DNA from: CAYLLN01 sp036496265
Lineage (GTDB): Bacteria > Planctomycetota > Planctomycetia > Pirellulales > Pirellulaceae
DNA: 22,057 bases
Assembly: GCA_036496265.1 (NCBI GenBank)
Contig: DASXLL010000012.1
Coordinates: 1-22,057, forward strand
Reading direction: 5' to 3'
Shown: one piece after another, positions 1 through 7,663 of the stretch
How positions within the stretch are numbered: position 1 is the first letter of the stretch
Layout: each line of letters starts with the position of its first letter
Translations under genes and position numbers: made by a program
The notes under the pieces: model-generated
What the model saw: the letters and a program-made list of their open reading frames with translations, nothing else
Told to the model about the DNA's origin: nothing
Databases searched by the model: none

Positions 1-17
1 CTGCACTTTCTGAAAAC
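1..17 (+). repeat. Left terminal inverted repeat of the IS
   Basis: CTGCACTTTCTGAAAAC at the first base of the window is the exact reverse complement of 1444-1460. Homology between the ends stops after base 17. Confidence 0.95.
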
Positions 18-105
18 TTCCGTGTCGTAAACTGATCTGTCATGAAAAAAGGCTCTTCCATCATGCTGCGGTTGCTAAAAGCGCCGCACAACGGGAGAGC
101 CAAGG

Positions 106-1434
106 ATGGTTCGTTATCAGCCGCCGCAGGATTGGCAGCAATGGGTGGAGTGGTTGGCCGCTGGGTTGCACGCCCGCAATCGCTGGCGGCTGGGGTTGGT
201 TCTCCTGGGGATCGTATTCGCACGGGGGCGACGGACGGTCACCACCTGGCTGCGGGCCGTCGGGATCAGCCACGACTTCGCCGATTATTACTACTTCCTG
301 CAGCCCTTGGGACGCAAGTCCAAAGCGCTGGCGCTGCGACTGTTGGCCTTGCTGCTGGAGAAGCTTCCCACGCCGGAGCGTCTGCTGTTGGCGGTGGACG
401 ATACCCCCACCAAACGCTACGGCCCCAAGGTGCAAGGCGCGGGTATCCATCACAATCCTGCGCCCGGCCCGGCCGACCAGAAATTCCTGTACGGACACAT
501 TTGGGTGACGATCTCCTTGGTGCTCCGCCACCGGCTGTGGGGAACCATCGGCCTGCCGCTGCTCGGCCTGTTGTATGTGCGCCTCAAGGACATCAGCAAA
601 ATCCCCACCCAGCACGGCTGGACCTTTCAGACCAAGCTGCAATTGGCGCTGGCCGGACTGCGCGATTTGATAGCCGTGGCAATTTTGGCCAAAAAGACGG
701 TGTGGATCGTGTTCGATGGCGCTTACGCCAAGCGAGCACTCCTGCGGCCGCTGCGGAAGATGGGCATCACGGTGGTCAGCCGACTGCGGAAGGACGCGGC
801 TCTGTGGACGGTGCCCCCAGTGTCCAAACAGCAGGGCCGCGGTCGGCCGCGAATATACGGCCACAAGCGGATACATTTGCGGCACCGCGCCGCGCATCCG
901 TCGGGCTGGGAGCAGGTGCCATGCTTCGTCTATGGTCAGTTCGTCACCAAGACCGTCAAGACATTTTTGGCTACCTGGCGACCGGCGGGAGGCATCATTC
1001 GGGTTGTGATTGTCAAAGAAGATCACGGCTGCCAGTTCTTCTTCTGTACCGATCCCGATGTTGCGCCCCGCGAGATCATCGAAGCGTTTGCAGACCGAGC
1101 GACGATCGAGCAGGATTTTCACGATGTGAAGGAAGTGTGGGGCGCGGGACAACAGCAAGTCCGCAACATCTGGACGAACGTGGCCGTATTCAATCTCAAC
1201 TTGTGGGTGCATACGCTCGTGGAATGCTGGGCCTGGCACAAGCCGGCCGAGGAACTTTGCGACCGCAGCGAGTCCCCGTGGGACGATCCAGACCGCCGTC
1301 CGTCTCATGCCGACCGCCGCAATACCTTACGCCGCCAGACCTTGCACAACGAATATCTCTCACTCTCTGCAGTCCACCGCGCCTCGTCACAAATTCGGTC
1401 CCTTTACGAACGCCTACTAAAACTCGCAGCCTGA
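106..1434 (+). CDS. IS transposase, DDE superfamily (IS4/IS701-like)
   Basis: This 442-residue protein is the cut-and-paste recombinase that would recognise the 17-bp ends. Candidate catalytic residues are visible: Asp98 in LLLAVDDTPTKRYG, Asp204 in VWIVFDGAYAKR and Glu335 in FADRATIEQDFHDVKE. The last segment resembles the R-x(3)-E-x(6)-K signature of IS4-type enzymes. The start at 106 follows a purine-rich GGGAGAGCCAAGG stretch and gives an N-terminus reading MVRYQPPQDWQQW. Full length with no frameshift, so probably functional. Two long ORFs in other frames over the same DNA (42-1439 plus, 61-1308 minus) have arginine- and alanine-rich, low-complexity translations and are taken as shadows. 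The exact IS family remains uncertain. Confidence 0.92.
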   Translation: MVRYQPPQDWQQWVEWLAAGLHARNRWRLGLVLLGIVFARGRRTVTTWLRAVGISHDFADYYYFLQPLGRKSKALALRLLALLLEKLPTPERLLLAVDDTPTKRYGPKVQGAGIHHNPAPGPADQKFLYGHIWVTISLVLRHRLWGTIGLPLLGLLYVRLKDISKIPTQHGWTFQTKLQLALAGLRDLIAVAILAKKTVWIVFDGAYAKRALLRPLRKMGITVVSRLRKDAALWTVPPVSKQQGRGRPRIYGHKRIHLRHRAAHPSGWEQVPCFVYGQFVTKTVKTFLATWRPAGGIIRVVIVKEDHGCQFFFCTDPDVAPREIIEAFADRATIEQDFHDVKEVWGAGQQQVRNIWTNVAVFNLNLWVHTLVECWAWHKPAEELCDRSESPWDDPDRRPSHADRRNTLRRQTLHNEYLSLSAVHRASSQIRSLYERLLKLAA

Positions 1435-1443
1435 TCTAATGCC

Positions 1444-1460
1444 GTTTTCAGAAAGTGCAG
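1444..1460 (-). repeat. Right terminal inverted repeat of the IS
   Basis: GTTTTCAGAAAGTGCAG is the perfect inverted copy of the left end. It begins 9 bp after the transposase stop codon, so the coding region runs almost to the element end. Confidence 0.95.
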
Positions 1461-1487
1461 ATCACAAAGATCGGAACAAATAATTGG

Positions 1488-2132
1488 TCACTCCGTTTTG
1501 TGCCCCTCCGTGCCCCACCGCCGCATCAAGTCGTGCTCGATTCCGAGTTGGTCGAGAATCCGGGCCACGACGAAATCAACTAAATCTTGAATCGTTTTCA
1601 CGCCGTGATACCAACCCGGCATCGCGGGCAGAATAATCGCCCCCGCTTCCGCGGCGCGGCGGAGGTTGTCGATGTGGATGAGTGAAAGCGGCGTTTCGCG
1701 CGGCACGAGGATCAGCTTGCGGCGTTCTTTCAGATGCACGTCTGCAGCCCGTTGAATGAGGTTATTGCTCGCGCCGTGCGCGATTCCGCTGAGCGTGCTG
1801 CCAGAACAGGGGCAGACAACCATGCCGCCTGTGAGAAACGATCCACTGGCTGGAGCAGCCATGAAGTTTTGGTAGTAGTGATAGTGCAACCGGCCTGCCG
1901 CCTTCTCACTCGCGCTCGCGGACAAGATGACTTTCGAATCGAACGACTCCAAATCGATGCTGCGACCGAGTTCCTGTTTCCAAACCGCCGCGCCCGAGGG
2001 GCTGATGATCAGATGGACTTCGCGACCGGATTCCACCAGCACTTCCAAAAGCCGCGCGCCATAAATCGCGCCGCTGGCGCCGGTGATGGCCACAACGAGC
2101 GGCAAATCGGCGTTCGAATCGCGGCTGGACAT
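1488..2132 (-). CDS. ubiX: Flavin prenyltransferase UbiX
   Basis: UbiX joins dimethylallyl phosphate to reduced FMN, making the prenylated FMN cofactor of UbiD-type decarboxylases. The 214-residue protein has the family's N-terminal flavin-binding segment VVAITGASGAIYGARLLEVL, the central ASGSFLTGGMVVCPCSGSTLSGIAHG with its conserved serines and glycines, the LKERRKLILVPRETPLS segment, and AIILPAMPGWYHGVKTIQDLVDFVVARILDQLGI near the C-terminus. It begins 9 bp after the ubiE stop, so the two are probably co-transcribed. No ubiD-like decarboxylase lies in the window. Planctomycetes typically use menaquinone, so a role in a menaquinone branch or another UbiD-dependent decarboxylation is more likely than ubiquinone synthesis. 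The last residues (GTEGHKTE) are read from a repeat-like GGCACGGAGGGGCAC stretch. Confidence 0.95.
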   Translation of the reverse strand: MSSRDSNADLPLVVAITGASGAIYGARLLEVLVESGREVHLIISPSGAAVWKQELGRSIDLESFDSKVILSASASEKAAGRLHYHYYQNFMAAPASGSFLTGGMVVCPCSGSTLSGIAHGASNNLIQRAADVHLKERRKLILVPRETPLSLIHIDNLRRAAEAGAIILPAMPGWYHGVKTIQDLVDFVVARILDQLGIEHDLMRRWGTEGHKTE

Positions 2133-2141
2133 GGCGCTATT

Positions 2142-2861
2142 TTACTTCCGCCCGGCATACAACGTCGCAATTCCAAACGTCAGCGGCCAGTATTTCACAT
2201 TCTTCAGGCCCACGCCGCGCATCCGCTCGGCGAGCGCCTCGCCGTCAGGAAATTGGGCGACCGTGGCCGGCAAATACTCATAAGCGTCCGAGCTATTGCG
2301 AGCGAAGAACTGCCCGATCCGCGGCAGGACGTAGCGGAAGTAGAGCAGATAAAATCCCCGCAGCGGCTGCCACCGCGGCGTGCTGAATTCCAAAACCGCG
2401 ACTTGCCCGCCCGGCCGGCAGACGCGGGTCATTTCCGCGAGACCGCGATTTGTGTCGGCAACATTGCGGAGGCCGAAGGCGACCGAAACAATCGCAAACC
2501 GGTCATTTTCGAACGGCAAATGCTGAGCGTCAGCCTCAACGAACGTCAACTCCTCGCCGATCGCCATGGCAGATTGCTTCCGCCGACCAATTTCCAGCAT
2601 CTCGCGGCAAAAGTCAGTCGCCACGATCTCGGATTTGCCGCCAGTCGCCCGCTGAAACGCAATCGCCAAGTCGCCCGTGCCGGTGCAAACATCCAAAATC
2701 GGCTCGCCGGGAACAGGCTGCAGCTTCTTCACCGTCCACCACCGCCAATAGCGATCGACGTTGAGCGATAGCAGGTGATTCATGCGGTCGTAATACGGCG
2801 CGATCTCGCCGAACATCCGCTGCACCCGCTCGCCCGATTTGTCGATTGCTGTCGCTGTCAT
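2142..2861 (-). CDS. ubiE: Demethylmenaquinone / C-methyltransferase UbiE (MenG)
   Basis: This SAM-dependent C-methyltransferase would add the final methyl group to demethylmenaquinone (or the corresponding ubiquinone precursor). The 239-residue protein has the hallmark N-terminus RMFGEIAPYYDRMNHLLSL followed by DRYWRWWTVKKL, the SAM motif I ILDVCTGTGD at residues 55-64, EADAQHLPFENDRFAIVSVAFGLRNV, the post-I segment RVCRPGGQVAVLEFSTP, and SSDAYEYLPATVAQFPDGEAL near the end. Length and motif order match the family. It is the upstream gene of a tight pair with ubiX. No good Shine-Dalgarno sequence is visible before the ATG at 2861. In a planctomycete the substrate is most likely demethylmenaquinone, which links this gene to the respiratory quinone pool. 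Confidence 0.96.
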   Translation of the reverse strand: MTATAIDKSGERVQRMFGEIAPYYDRMNHLLSLNVDRYWRWWTVKKLQPVPGEPILDVCTGTGDLAIAFQRATGGKSEIVATDFCREMLEIGRRKQSAMAIGEELTFVEADAQHLPFENDRFAIVSVAFGLRNVADTNRGLAEMTRVCRPGGQVAVLEFSTPRWQPLRGFYLLYFRYVLPRIGQFFARNSSDAYEYLPATVAQFPDGEALAERMRGVGLKNVKYWPLTFGIATLYAGRK

Positions 2862-3124
2862 GAAGGACTGATTAAAAATGGCCGTCGGAGCAAAAATCGA
2901 TCGCGGCTTTGATCAACGATGTAAAGTCGTTTTCCGCAGCCGCGATCGTCTTAACTCGTTTTCAGAGCATCGCTTGCAAGCGTCGCACGGACGCTCCCCC
3001 AGCCTGCTGGCAACATTTTTTTCGCGCTTGTGCCGCCCAGCAGTTCTGGTTATTAGGTGCTCGCTCCCAGTCTGCAACCGCAGACCGTAGCACATTGTAA
3101 CCGCTTGCCTGGTTTGAGGAGTCC

Positions 3125-4570
3125 ATGTCGCTTGCCGAGGCTGTCCGGCCCGTTGTACCCCGCCCGAATTCCCCTGCTTCCCCCCCCGCCGCGCGCCCGC
3201 CCCTCCGCATCCGCCGCGTTCCGCCGCGCGACGATCTGGCCGCCTCCGTGGGCGATGCCGCGGGCGTGAGTGCAATGATTGGCCTCGGCGAGACGTATTT
3301 CGCGGCGTTCGCACTTGCATTGGGCACAGGTGAGACGTTCGCAGGGCTCGTAGCAACTCTGCCGATGCTGGCAGGCGCGGCGCTGCAGTTGGCGACGCCT
3401 CGGTTTTTAGCGAAACAGCGATCGTATAAAAAATGGGTCGTGGCGTGTGTCTGCGTGCAGGCTGCGTCGCTGCTCTTGATGCCGCTGGCGGCTTTTTTCA
3501 GCGGAAGCTTGGCGGCGATCTGCATTTTTGCAGCAGCGACGTTCTATTGGGCCGGCAGCCAGGCTAGCGGACCGGCGTGGAACACTTGGGTTGAAGAGCT
3601 CATTCCGCGGCGGCTGCGGGCGCGGTTTCTGGCGGCTCGCGCGCGAATCAGCCAGGCTTGCACGCTGGGAGGATTTGTCTTCGGCGGACTGGCGCTGCAA
3701 GCGGGCAAATCCAGCGGCTGGCTGCTGGCCGAATTCGCCGTGATTTTTTTGATCGGATCGAGTTGCCGCTTTATGTCGGCCTGGTTCTTGAGTCGGCACA
3801 GTGAGCCATCGCGCGGTCGGTATTCGTTGCGGCAGGTGCCGATGCGGGAAGCGCTTTTTCGCTCGCACAAGACTGGCGGTGGGACGCCAATTATTTTGTA
3901 CTTGCTAGCAATGCAAGCGGCGGTGCAGATTTCCGGCCCGTATTTCGCGCCTTACATGCTTGGGCAGCGCGATATGAGCTATTTGAGCTATATGGTGCTG
4001 GTGGGCATCGGATATCTGGGCAAAGTCATCGCGTTGCCGCTGTGGGGACAAGTGGCGCACCGCGCCGGCGCACGCCGCTTGCTGTGGATCGGCGGCACTT
4101 CGATCGTGCCGATCGCAGGGCTGTGGCTCGGCGGCGATTTTTTCGCCGGGTGGCAGATGAACCACGTGCTGGAAGCCGGAGTGGTCGCGATTCCCGTGAA
4201 TGTGTCGGCGGAATTCGTTTATTTGGGGTTGGTGCAGCTGATCTCGGGAATCGTGTGGGCGGCCTACGAGCTGGCGATGCTGCTGATGTTCTTCGAAGCG
4301 ATCCCGAAGCAGGATCGGGCCAGCGTGATGACGTATTACAACCTCGGCAACGCGGCGGCCCAGGTCACCGGCGGTCTCATTGGCGCTGCCATTTTGCAAA
4401 TCGGCCACGAGAGTCATGCGGCATATCTCGCCGTGTTCGGCATTTCGTCGCTGGTGCGGCTCTGCACCGTGCCGCTGTTGCGGAGCGTCAATTCTCAGCC
4501 GGGCACGCCGCGGCAGCGGACAAGCCCGCAGCCGACCATCGGCCTGCGCGAGACGCCGGAGCCTGTTTGA
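3125..4570 (+). CDS. Major facilitator superfamily transporter
   Basis: A 481-residue polytopic membrane protein with about a dozen hydrophobic segments, for example ALALGTGETFAGLVATLPML, WVVACVCVQAASLLLMPLAAFF and LLAEFAVIFLIGSSC. The spacing and a central loop around residues 220-245 fit two six-helix MFS halves. The start at 3125 is supported by GAGGAG about 4 bases upstream. The first 40 or so residues are proline- and arginine-rich and probably cytoplasmic. The 263-bp region upstream is shared with the divergent ubiE and holds only a weak 6-bp hairpin (3070-3085). The next gene starts 45 bp after the stop. Substrate unknown: nothing in the sequence identifies what is moved, and the neighbouring acyl-activating ligase only hints at an organic acid. 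Confidence 0.88.
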   Translation: MSLAEAVRPVVPRPNSPASPPAARPPLRIRRVPPRDDLAASVGDAAGVSAMIGLGETYFAAFALALGTGETFAGLVATLPMLAGAALQLATPRFLAKQRSYKKWVVACVCVQAASLLLMPLAAFFSGSLAAICIFAAATFYWAGSQASGPAWNTWVEELIPRRLRARFLAARARISQACTLGGFVFGGLALQAGKSSGWLLAEFAVIFLIGSSCRFMSAWFLSRHSEPSRGRYSLRQVPMREALFRSHKTGGGTPIILYLLAMQAAVQISGPYFAPYMLGQRDMSYLSYMVLVGIGYLGKVIALPLWGQVAHRAGARRLLWIGGTSIVPIAGLWLGGDFFAGWQMNHVLEAGVVAIPVNVSAEFVYLGLVQLISGIVWAAYELAMLLMFFEAIPKQDRASVMTYYNLGNAAAQVTGGLIGAAILQIGHESHAAYLAVFGISSLVRLCTVPLLRSVNSQPGTPRQRTSPQPTIGLRETPEPV

Positions 4571-4615
4571 TGATCTGGGCCGCCCAGACCGCTCGTCAGT
4601 TACTATGATACGGGT

Positions 4616-5917
4616 ATGCAACTGGCATCACCCTCCGAGCGACAGGCGTTCATTCAAATGCCGCGGCAGATGCTGCGGCAGCATCAACTTTCGCGGCTGC
4701 AAAAATTGCTTACCGAAGTGGTGCCTCATAACCGGTTTTACGCCGAAAAGTTCGCCCAGGTTGAAGGCCTGCCCCTAAAATCACTCGACCAGCTCCAGCA
4801 GCTTCCGTTCACGTTCAAGGATGAGTTGGCGACGGCGACGGCGGCGCACGGCCATGAATTCGCGGCCAACTTGACGCATCCGCTGGCACGCTATGTTCGT
4901 TATCACCACACATCCGGCACCCGCGGCCGACCCATGCCGGTGCTCGATTCGGCCGACGACTGGCAATGGTGGATCGATTGCTGGCAGTTCATTCTCGACG
5001 CGGCGGAGATCGGGCCGGAGGATCGAGCGGTGCTCGCGTTTTCGTTCGGGCCATTTATTGGCTTTTGGAGCGCTCACGACGCACTGGTTGCTCGCGGAGG
5101 GATGGTCATTCCCAGCGGCGGAATGAATACGCTGGCCCGCGTCGAATTGATTCATCGAACGCGGGCTACGGCTTTGCTGTGTACGCCGAGTTACGCGCTG
5201 CGGCTGGCTGAAGTGGCCCGGGAAAATCATATCGACCCGGCGTCGCTCGAAGTGCGGCGGATCATTGTGGCCGGCGAACCAGGCGGTTCGGTGCCGGCGG
5301 TGCGGCGGCAAATTGAAACGTCTTGGAATGCATCGGTCATCGATCACGCCGGAGCTTCGGAGGTCGGGCCGTGGGGTTATGGCGATAAAACCGGCCGCGG
5401 TCTATTTGTGATCGAAAATGAGTTCATCGCCGAGTTTTTGTCGCTCGCCACGGGTGCCGCTGCCAAAGACGGCGAGTTAGCCGAATTGGTGCTGACGACA
5501 CTCGGCCGTTACGGCAGCCCGGTCATACGCTATCGCACCGGCGATATCGTGCGGCCGCGGTTTACTCCCAGCGAGGAGAACCATTTCACGCTGCTGGAAG
5601 GGGGCGTGCTCGGCCGAGTCGATGACATGCTGATCGTTCGCGGCGTGAATATCTTTCCGAGCTCGCTGGAGCAGGTTGTCCGGGCGTTTCCGGAAGTCGT
5701 CGAGTTTCGTTGCACGGCCGTGCGGCAAGGAAGTCTCGACGAATTGCTCGTGGAGGTCGAGGACCGGCTGGAGAATCCGGAGCGGATCGCCCGCGAGCTG
5801 CAACTGCGATTGGGACTGAGAATCGATGTCCGCTGCGTCCCGCTCGGCTCGCTGCCGCGCTTCGAGGGCAAGGGCAAGCGATTTCACGATCAACGACCCG
5901 TGACCCAGCCGGTTTAG
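4616..5917 (+). CDS. PaaK-like adenylate-forming ligase (phenylacetate-CoA ligase family)
   Basis: This cytoplasmic enzyme belongs to the ANL superfamily and should activate a carboxylic acid with ATP, probably forming a CoA thioester. Visible motifs are the phosphate-binding loop YHHTSGTRGRPMP near residues 95-108, IDHAGASEVGPWGYG near 240-255, YRTGDIV near 306-312, the hinge LGRVDDMLIVRGVNIFPSSLEQ near 332-353, and the C-terminal GKGKRF near 419, where the family's catalytic lysine lies. The 433-residue length and the RGVNIFP hinge are typical of PaaK rather than of long acyl-CoA synthetases. No other phenylacetate catabolism genes are nearby, so the true acid is unknown. It sits between an MFS transporter (45 bp) and an Fe-S protein (18 bp), suggesting one operon. 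Confidence 0.88.
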   Translation: MQLASPSERQAFIQMPRQMLRQHQLSRLQKLLTEVVPHNRFYAEKFAQVEGLPLKSLDQLQQLPFTFKDELATATAAHGHEFAANLTHPLARYVRYHHTSGTRGRPMPVLDSADDWQWWIDCWQFILDAAEIGPEDRAVLAFSFGPFIGFWSAHDALVARGGMVIPSGGMNTLARVELIHRTRATALLCTPSYALRLAEVARENHIDPASLEVRRIIVAGEPGGSVPAVRRQIETSWNASVIDHAGASEVGPWGYGDKTGRGLFVIENEFIAEFLSLATGAAAKDGELAELVLTTLGRYGSPVIRYRTGDIVRPRFTPSEENHFTLLEGGVLGRVDDMLIVRGVNIFPSSLEQVVRAFPEVVEFRCTAVRQGSLDELLVEVEDRLENPERIARELQLRLGLRIDVRCVPLGSLPRFEGKGKRFHDQRPVTQPV

Positions 5918-5935
5918 TGTCCTGTAATTGCGATC

Positions 5936-6379
5936 ATGAATAAAGCTTTCGTTCGCGAGCCCGATACGACCGACGTGTTATGCCCCAAGTGCGGCTCCGC
6001 GGGAACCTCGGCGCTCCGCGCTGCTTTTGAGCACAACGTCCCCGCCGAAGCTCGCCGCTCGCTCGCCGCAACTACGTACTTCTGCTCCACGCCGAACTGT
6101 CCGGTGGCTTATTTCGACGCCTTCGAGGCAACCGTTCCCACAAGCGCGCTCGCTCATCCGGTCTATCCCAAAGGCCCACGAGCGCCGCTGTGTGCTTGTT
6201 TTGGCCTGACAATCGACGATGTCGAAGCCGACATCGCCGACGGCACGCCGACACGCATCCGAGCACTGCTAGCAAAATCAAAATCGCCGGAGGCCCGCTG
6301 CGAGGAGCTTTCTCCCACCGGCCGCACCTGCATTCCCGACGTGCAGCGCTGCTATTTCAAGCTCCGCGGCCGAACCTAG
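5936..6379 (+). CDS. CopZ N-terminal-domain-like zinc / [2Fe-2S] protein
   Basis: A 147-residue cysteine-rich cytoplasmic protein. An N-terminal ribbon has Cys16-x2-Cys19 and Cys50-x4-Cys55, fitting a zinc site. A second part has Cys86-x-Cys88, Cys122 and Cys132 (nine residues between), with Cys139 close by, a spacing like BFD-type [2Fe-2S] domains. The order matches my recollection of the N-terminal domain of Archaeoglobus CopZ, an Fe-S/zinc domain fused to a copper-binding HMA domain. Here the HMA domain is absent: the protein ends seven residues after the last conserved Cys-Tyr. It could be an electron carrier or a stand-alone metallochaperone part. It is the last gene of the MFS-ligase unit and ends directly before a palindromic repeat. 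Confidence 0.75.
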   Translation: MNKAFVREPDTTDVLCPKCGSAGTSALRAAFEHNVPAEARRSLAATTYFCSTPNCPVAYFDAFEATVPTSALAHPVYPKGPRAPLCACFGLTIDDVEADIADGTPTRIRALLAKSKSPEARCEELSPTGRTCIPDVQRCYFKLRGRT

Positions 6380-6381
6380 TA

Positions 6382-6404
6382 GGTCCCGTCCGCCGGCCGG
6401 GACC
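6382..6404. repeat. Palindromic repeat after the Fe-S protein gene
   Basis: Arms GGTCCCG (6382-6388) and CGGGACC (6398-6404) form a perfect 7-bp stem around a 9-nt GC-rich loop, starting two bases after the stop codon of the preceding gene. There is no T-run after it, so it is not a classical intrinsic terminator, though it may stabilise or end the transcript. The rest of the 189-bp gap to 6568 shows no clear gene. Confidence 0.6.
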
Positions 6405-6568
6405 TTGAGCCGCGGATAAATGTTGCCTTGGCCGGATCCTTCCGTGGTCGCCGGCCGAATCAAGGCGTGATAGCAGCCCGTTGCTCTTTCCGCTTTTGGC
6501 TGGAATTGATACATGTTCGCGGCTTGTTCGCAAAATCACGCGACTATTTTCGAATGCGGCATTAGCGC

Positions 6569-7573
6569 ATGCGCCTCGGTGTTTATTCATCGCTGCTTTT
6601 GATTCTCGCGCCGGGCTGCGCTCAGCCGTACTTGAATTCGCACATCGAAACCGTCAACACGGAATACCGGCAGCTTGAAGACTACGTCTATTCTCTGGAA
6701 GAAGAAAACGCCCGGCTGTGTCAGGAAATTGAGGCCCTAAAGTCAATCAACGCAACCGGACGGTTGCCCAGCGGACAGCCGGCGAAGACGAATCCGTTCC
6801 GCCGGTCGCCACTGGGCACTACGCCGCGAACGCGGGCCGATAGTACGCCGGCCGAAGAAGCGCCAATCATCGAACTCCCGAGTCCGTCACCTTCGACGAC
6901 CAGTCCCGGCAGCCGCTCGACCACCAACCGGCCGTCGCTCGCACCAGGCGAAGAAAGCGCGCCGGCTGATACGCCCCCTTCCATCGAGCCACCTCGATTG
7001 CAACTGGAAGTTCCTCTGCCCAAAACAGAAGATTTGCTGCCGGTGCCACCAGCCGGCCGCGATATCAGTATTCCCAAACCTTCCGACCCGATTTCACCCA
7101 AACCGACCAACAAAAAAGTCACGCATCTGTTTTTGAATCCGACGTTGACAGGCACGGCCGATTTCGATGGTCGTCCGGGCGACGATGGATTGCGAATTGT
7201 GCTGCAGCCGCGAAATTCGGACAATGAGTTCGTCCCAGAAGCGGGTCCGCTATCGATCGTGCTATTGGATCCGGAGCGGCAGGGCGAAGCAGCGCGCATC
7301 GCCCGCTGGGATTTCGATCAAAGCAATAGCCGGCAGCTCCTCGCCGCCAGCGACAACCGCGGCATCAAGCTCGAAGTGCCCTGGCCCGCCGCCGCGCCGC
7401 ACGCGGATCACTTGAAGCTCTACGTCCGCTATGAAACGGCCGACGGCCGCAAGCTCACGGCCGACAAAGACATCTATCTCAGTGCTCAGGCGACGGCGAT
7501 CGGCGGCTGGACGCCACGAGCGCCAGACGAAGCACGAAATTCAAAGCACGAAGCACGAAGCAAATTCGAATGA
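6569..7573 (+). CDS. Putative lipoprotein with coiled coil and proline-rich linker
   Basis: A 334-residue envelope protein of unknown function. The N-terminus MRLGVYSSLLLILAPGC looks like a short lipoprotein signal with Cys17 as the lipidation site, although the Ala-Pro-Gly before Cys is a loose fit to the lipobox. Residues 22-50 (HIETVNTEYRQLEDYVYSL and onward) have the charged heptad look of a coiled coil. Residues 60-190 are rich in Pro, Ser and Thr, as in a periplasmic spacer. The C-terminal 120 residues, from THLFLNPTLTGTADFDG, look like a beta-sandwich domain. The last dozen residues (RNSKHEARSKFE) are read from an intergenic-type repeat and may not be part of the original protein. It is convergent with galE. 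Confidence is good that it is coding, low for any function. Confidence 0.75.
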   Translation: MRLGVYSSLLLILAPGCAQPYLNSHIETVNTEYRQLEDYVYSLEEENARLCQEIEALKSINATGRLPSGQPAKTNPFRRSPLGTTPRTRADSTPAEEAPIIELPSPSPSTTSPGSRSTTNRPSLAPGEESAPADTPPSIEPPRLQLEVPLPKTEDLLPVPPAGRDISIPKPSDPISPKPTNKKVTHLFLNPTLTGTADFDGRPGDDGLRIVLQPRNSDNEFVPEAGPLSIVLLDPERQGEAARIARWDFDQSNSRQLLAASDNRGIKLEVPWPAAAPHADHLKLYVRYETADGRKLTADKDIYLSAQATAIGGWTPRAPDEARNSKHEARSKFE

Positions 7574-7662
7574 ACGAATTTTGTTTGTCACGAACTGTTT
7601 ACCTCATTTGAGCTTCAGTCATTCGTGCTTGTTTCGGATTTCGTGCTTCCGATTTTGGATTT
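7526..7662. repeat. Inverted AGCACGAA-type repeat cluster at a convergent gene junction
   Basis: On the plus strand AGCACGAAATTCAAAGCACG and AGCACGAAG follow each other at about 7531-7560. The opposite orientation (TTCGTGCTT, TTTCGTGCTTCC, GATTTTGGATTTCC) occurs at 7622-7662. The block covers the 3' end of the lipoprotein gene and ends 1-2 bases before the galE stop. The two orientations could pair into an imperfect long hairpin between the convergent genes. Confidence 0.65.
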
Positions 7663-7663
7663 C

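Larger units (their letters stand above)
1..1460 (+). mobile_element. Complete insertion sequence with DDE transposase
   Basis: The element is bounded by perfect 17-bp terminal inverted repeats (1-17 and 1444-1460) and holds one transposase gene reading left to right. The transposase resembles the IS4/IS701 superfamily; I cannot assign a named family without a search. The window starts exactly at the left tip, so the target-site duplication cannot be checked on that side; the right flank begins ATCACAAAG. The right end lies 27 bp downstream of the ubiX stop, so the insertion sits beyond the end of the ubiE-ubiX unit and does not break either gene. Intact ends and reading frame suggest a recent or still mobile copy. 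Confidence 0.93.

Noticed and set aside
42..1439. A 465-codon plus-strand ORF and a 415-codon minus-strand ORF (61-1308) overlapping the transposase
   Set aside because: Their translations are low-complexity and Arg/Ala/Gln-rich with no motifs, while the 106-1434 frame has clear DDE transposase segments. Long shadow frames are expected in GC-rich DNA.
1488..2861. ubiE-ubiX as evidence for ubiquinone synthesis
   Set aside because: Both enzymes also serve menaquinone or other UbiD-dependent pathways, and planctomycetes generally use menaquinone; no ubiquinone-specific gene is nearby.
4616..5917. Assignment of the ligase to phenylacetate degradation (paaK)
   Set aside because: Only the family motifs support it. 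No paaABCDE, paaG/Z or regulator is present, and PaaK-like ligases act on many acids.
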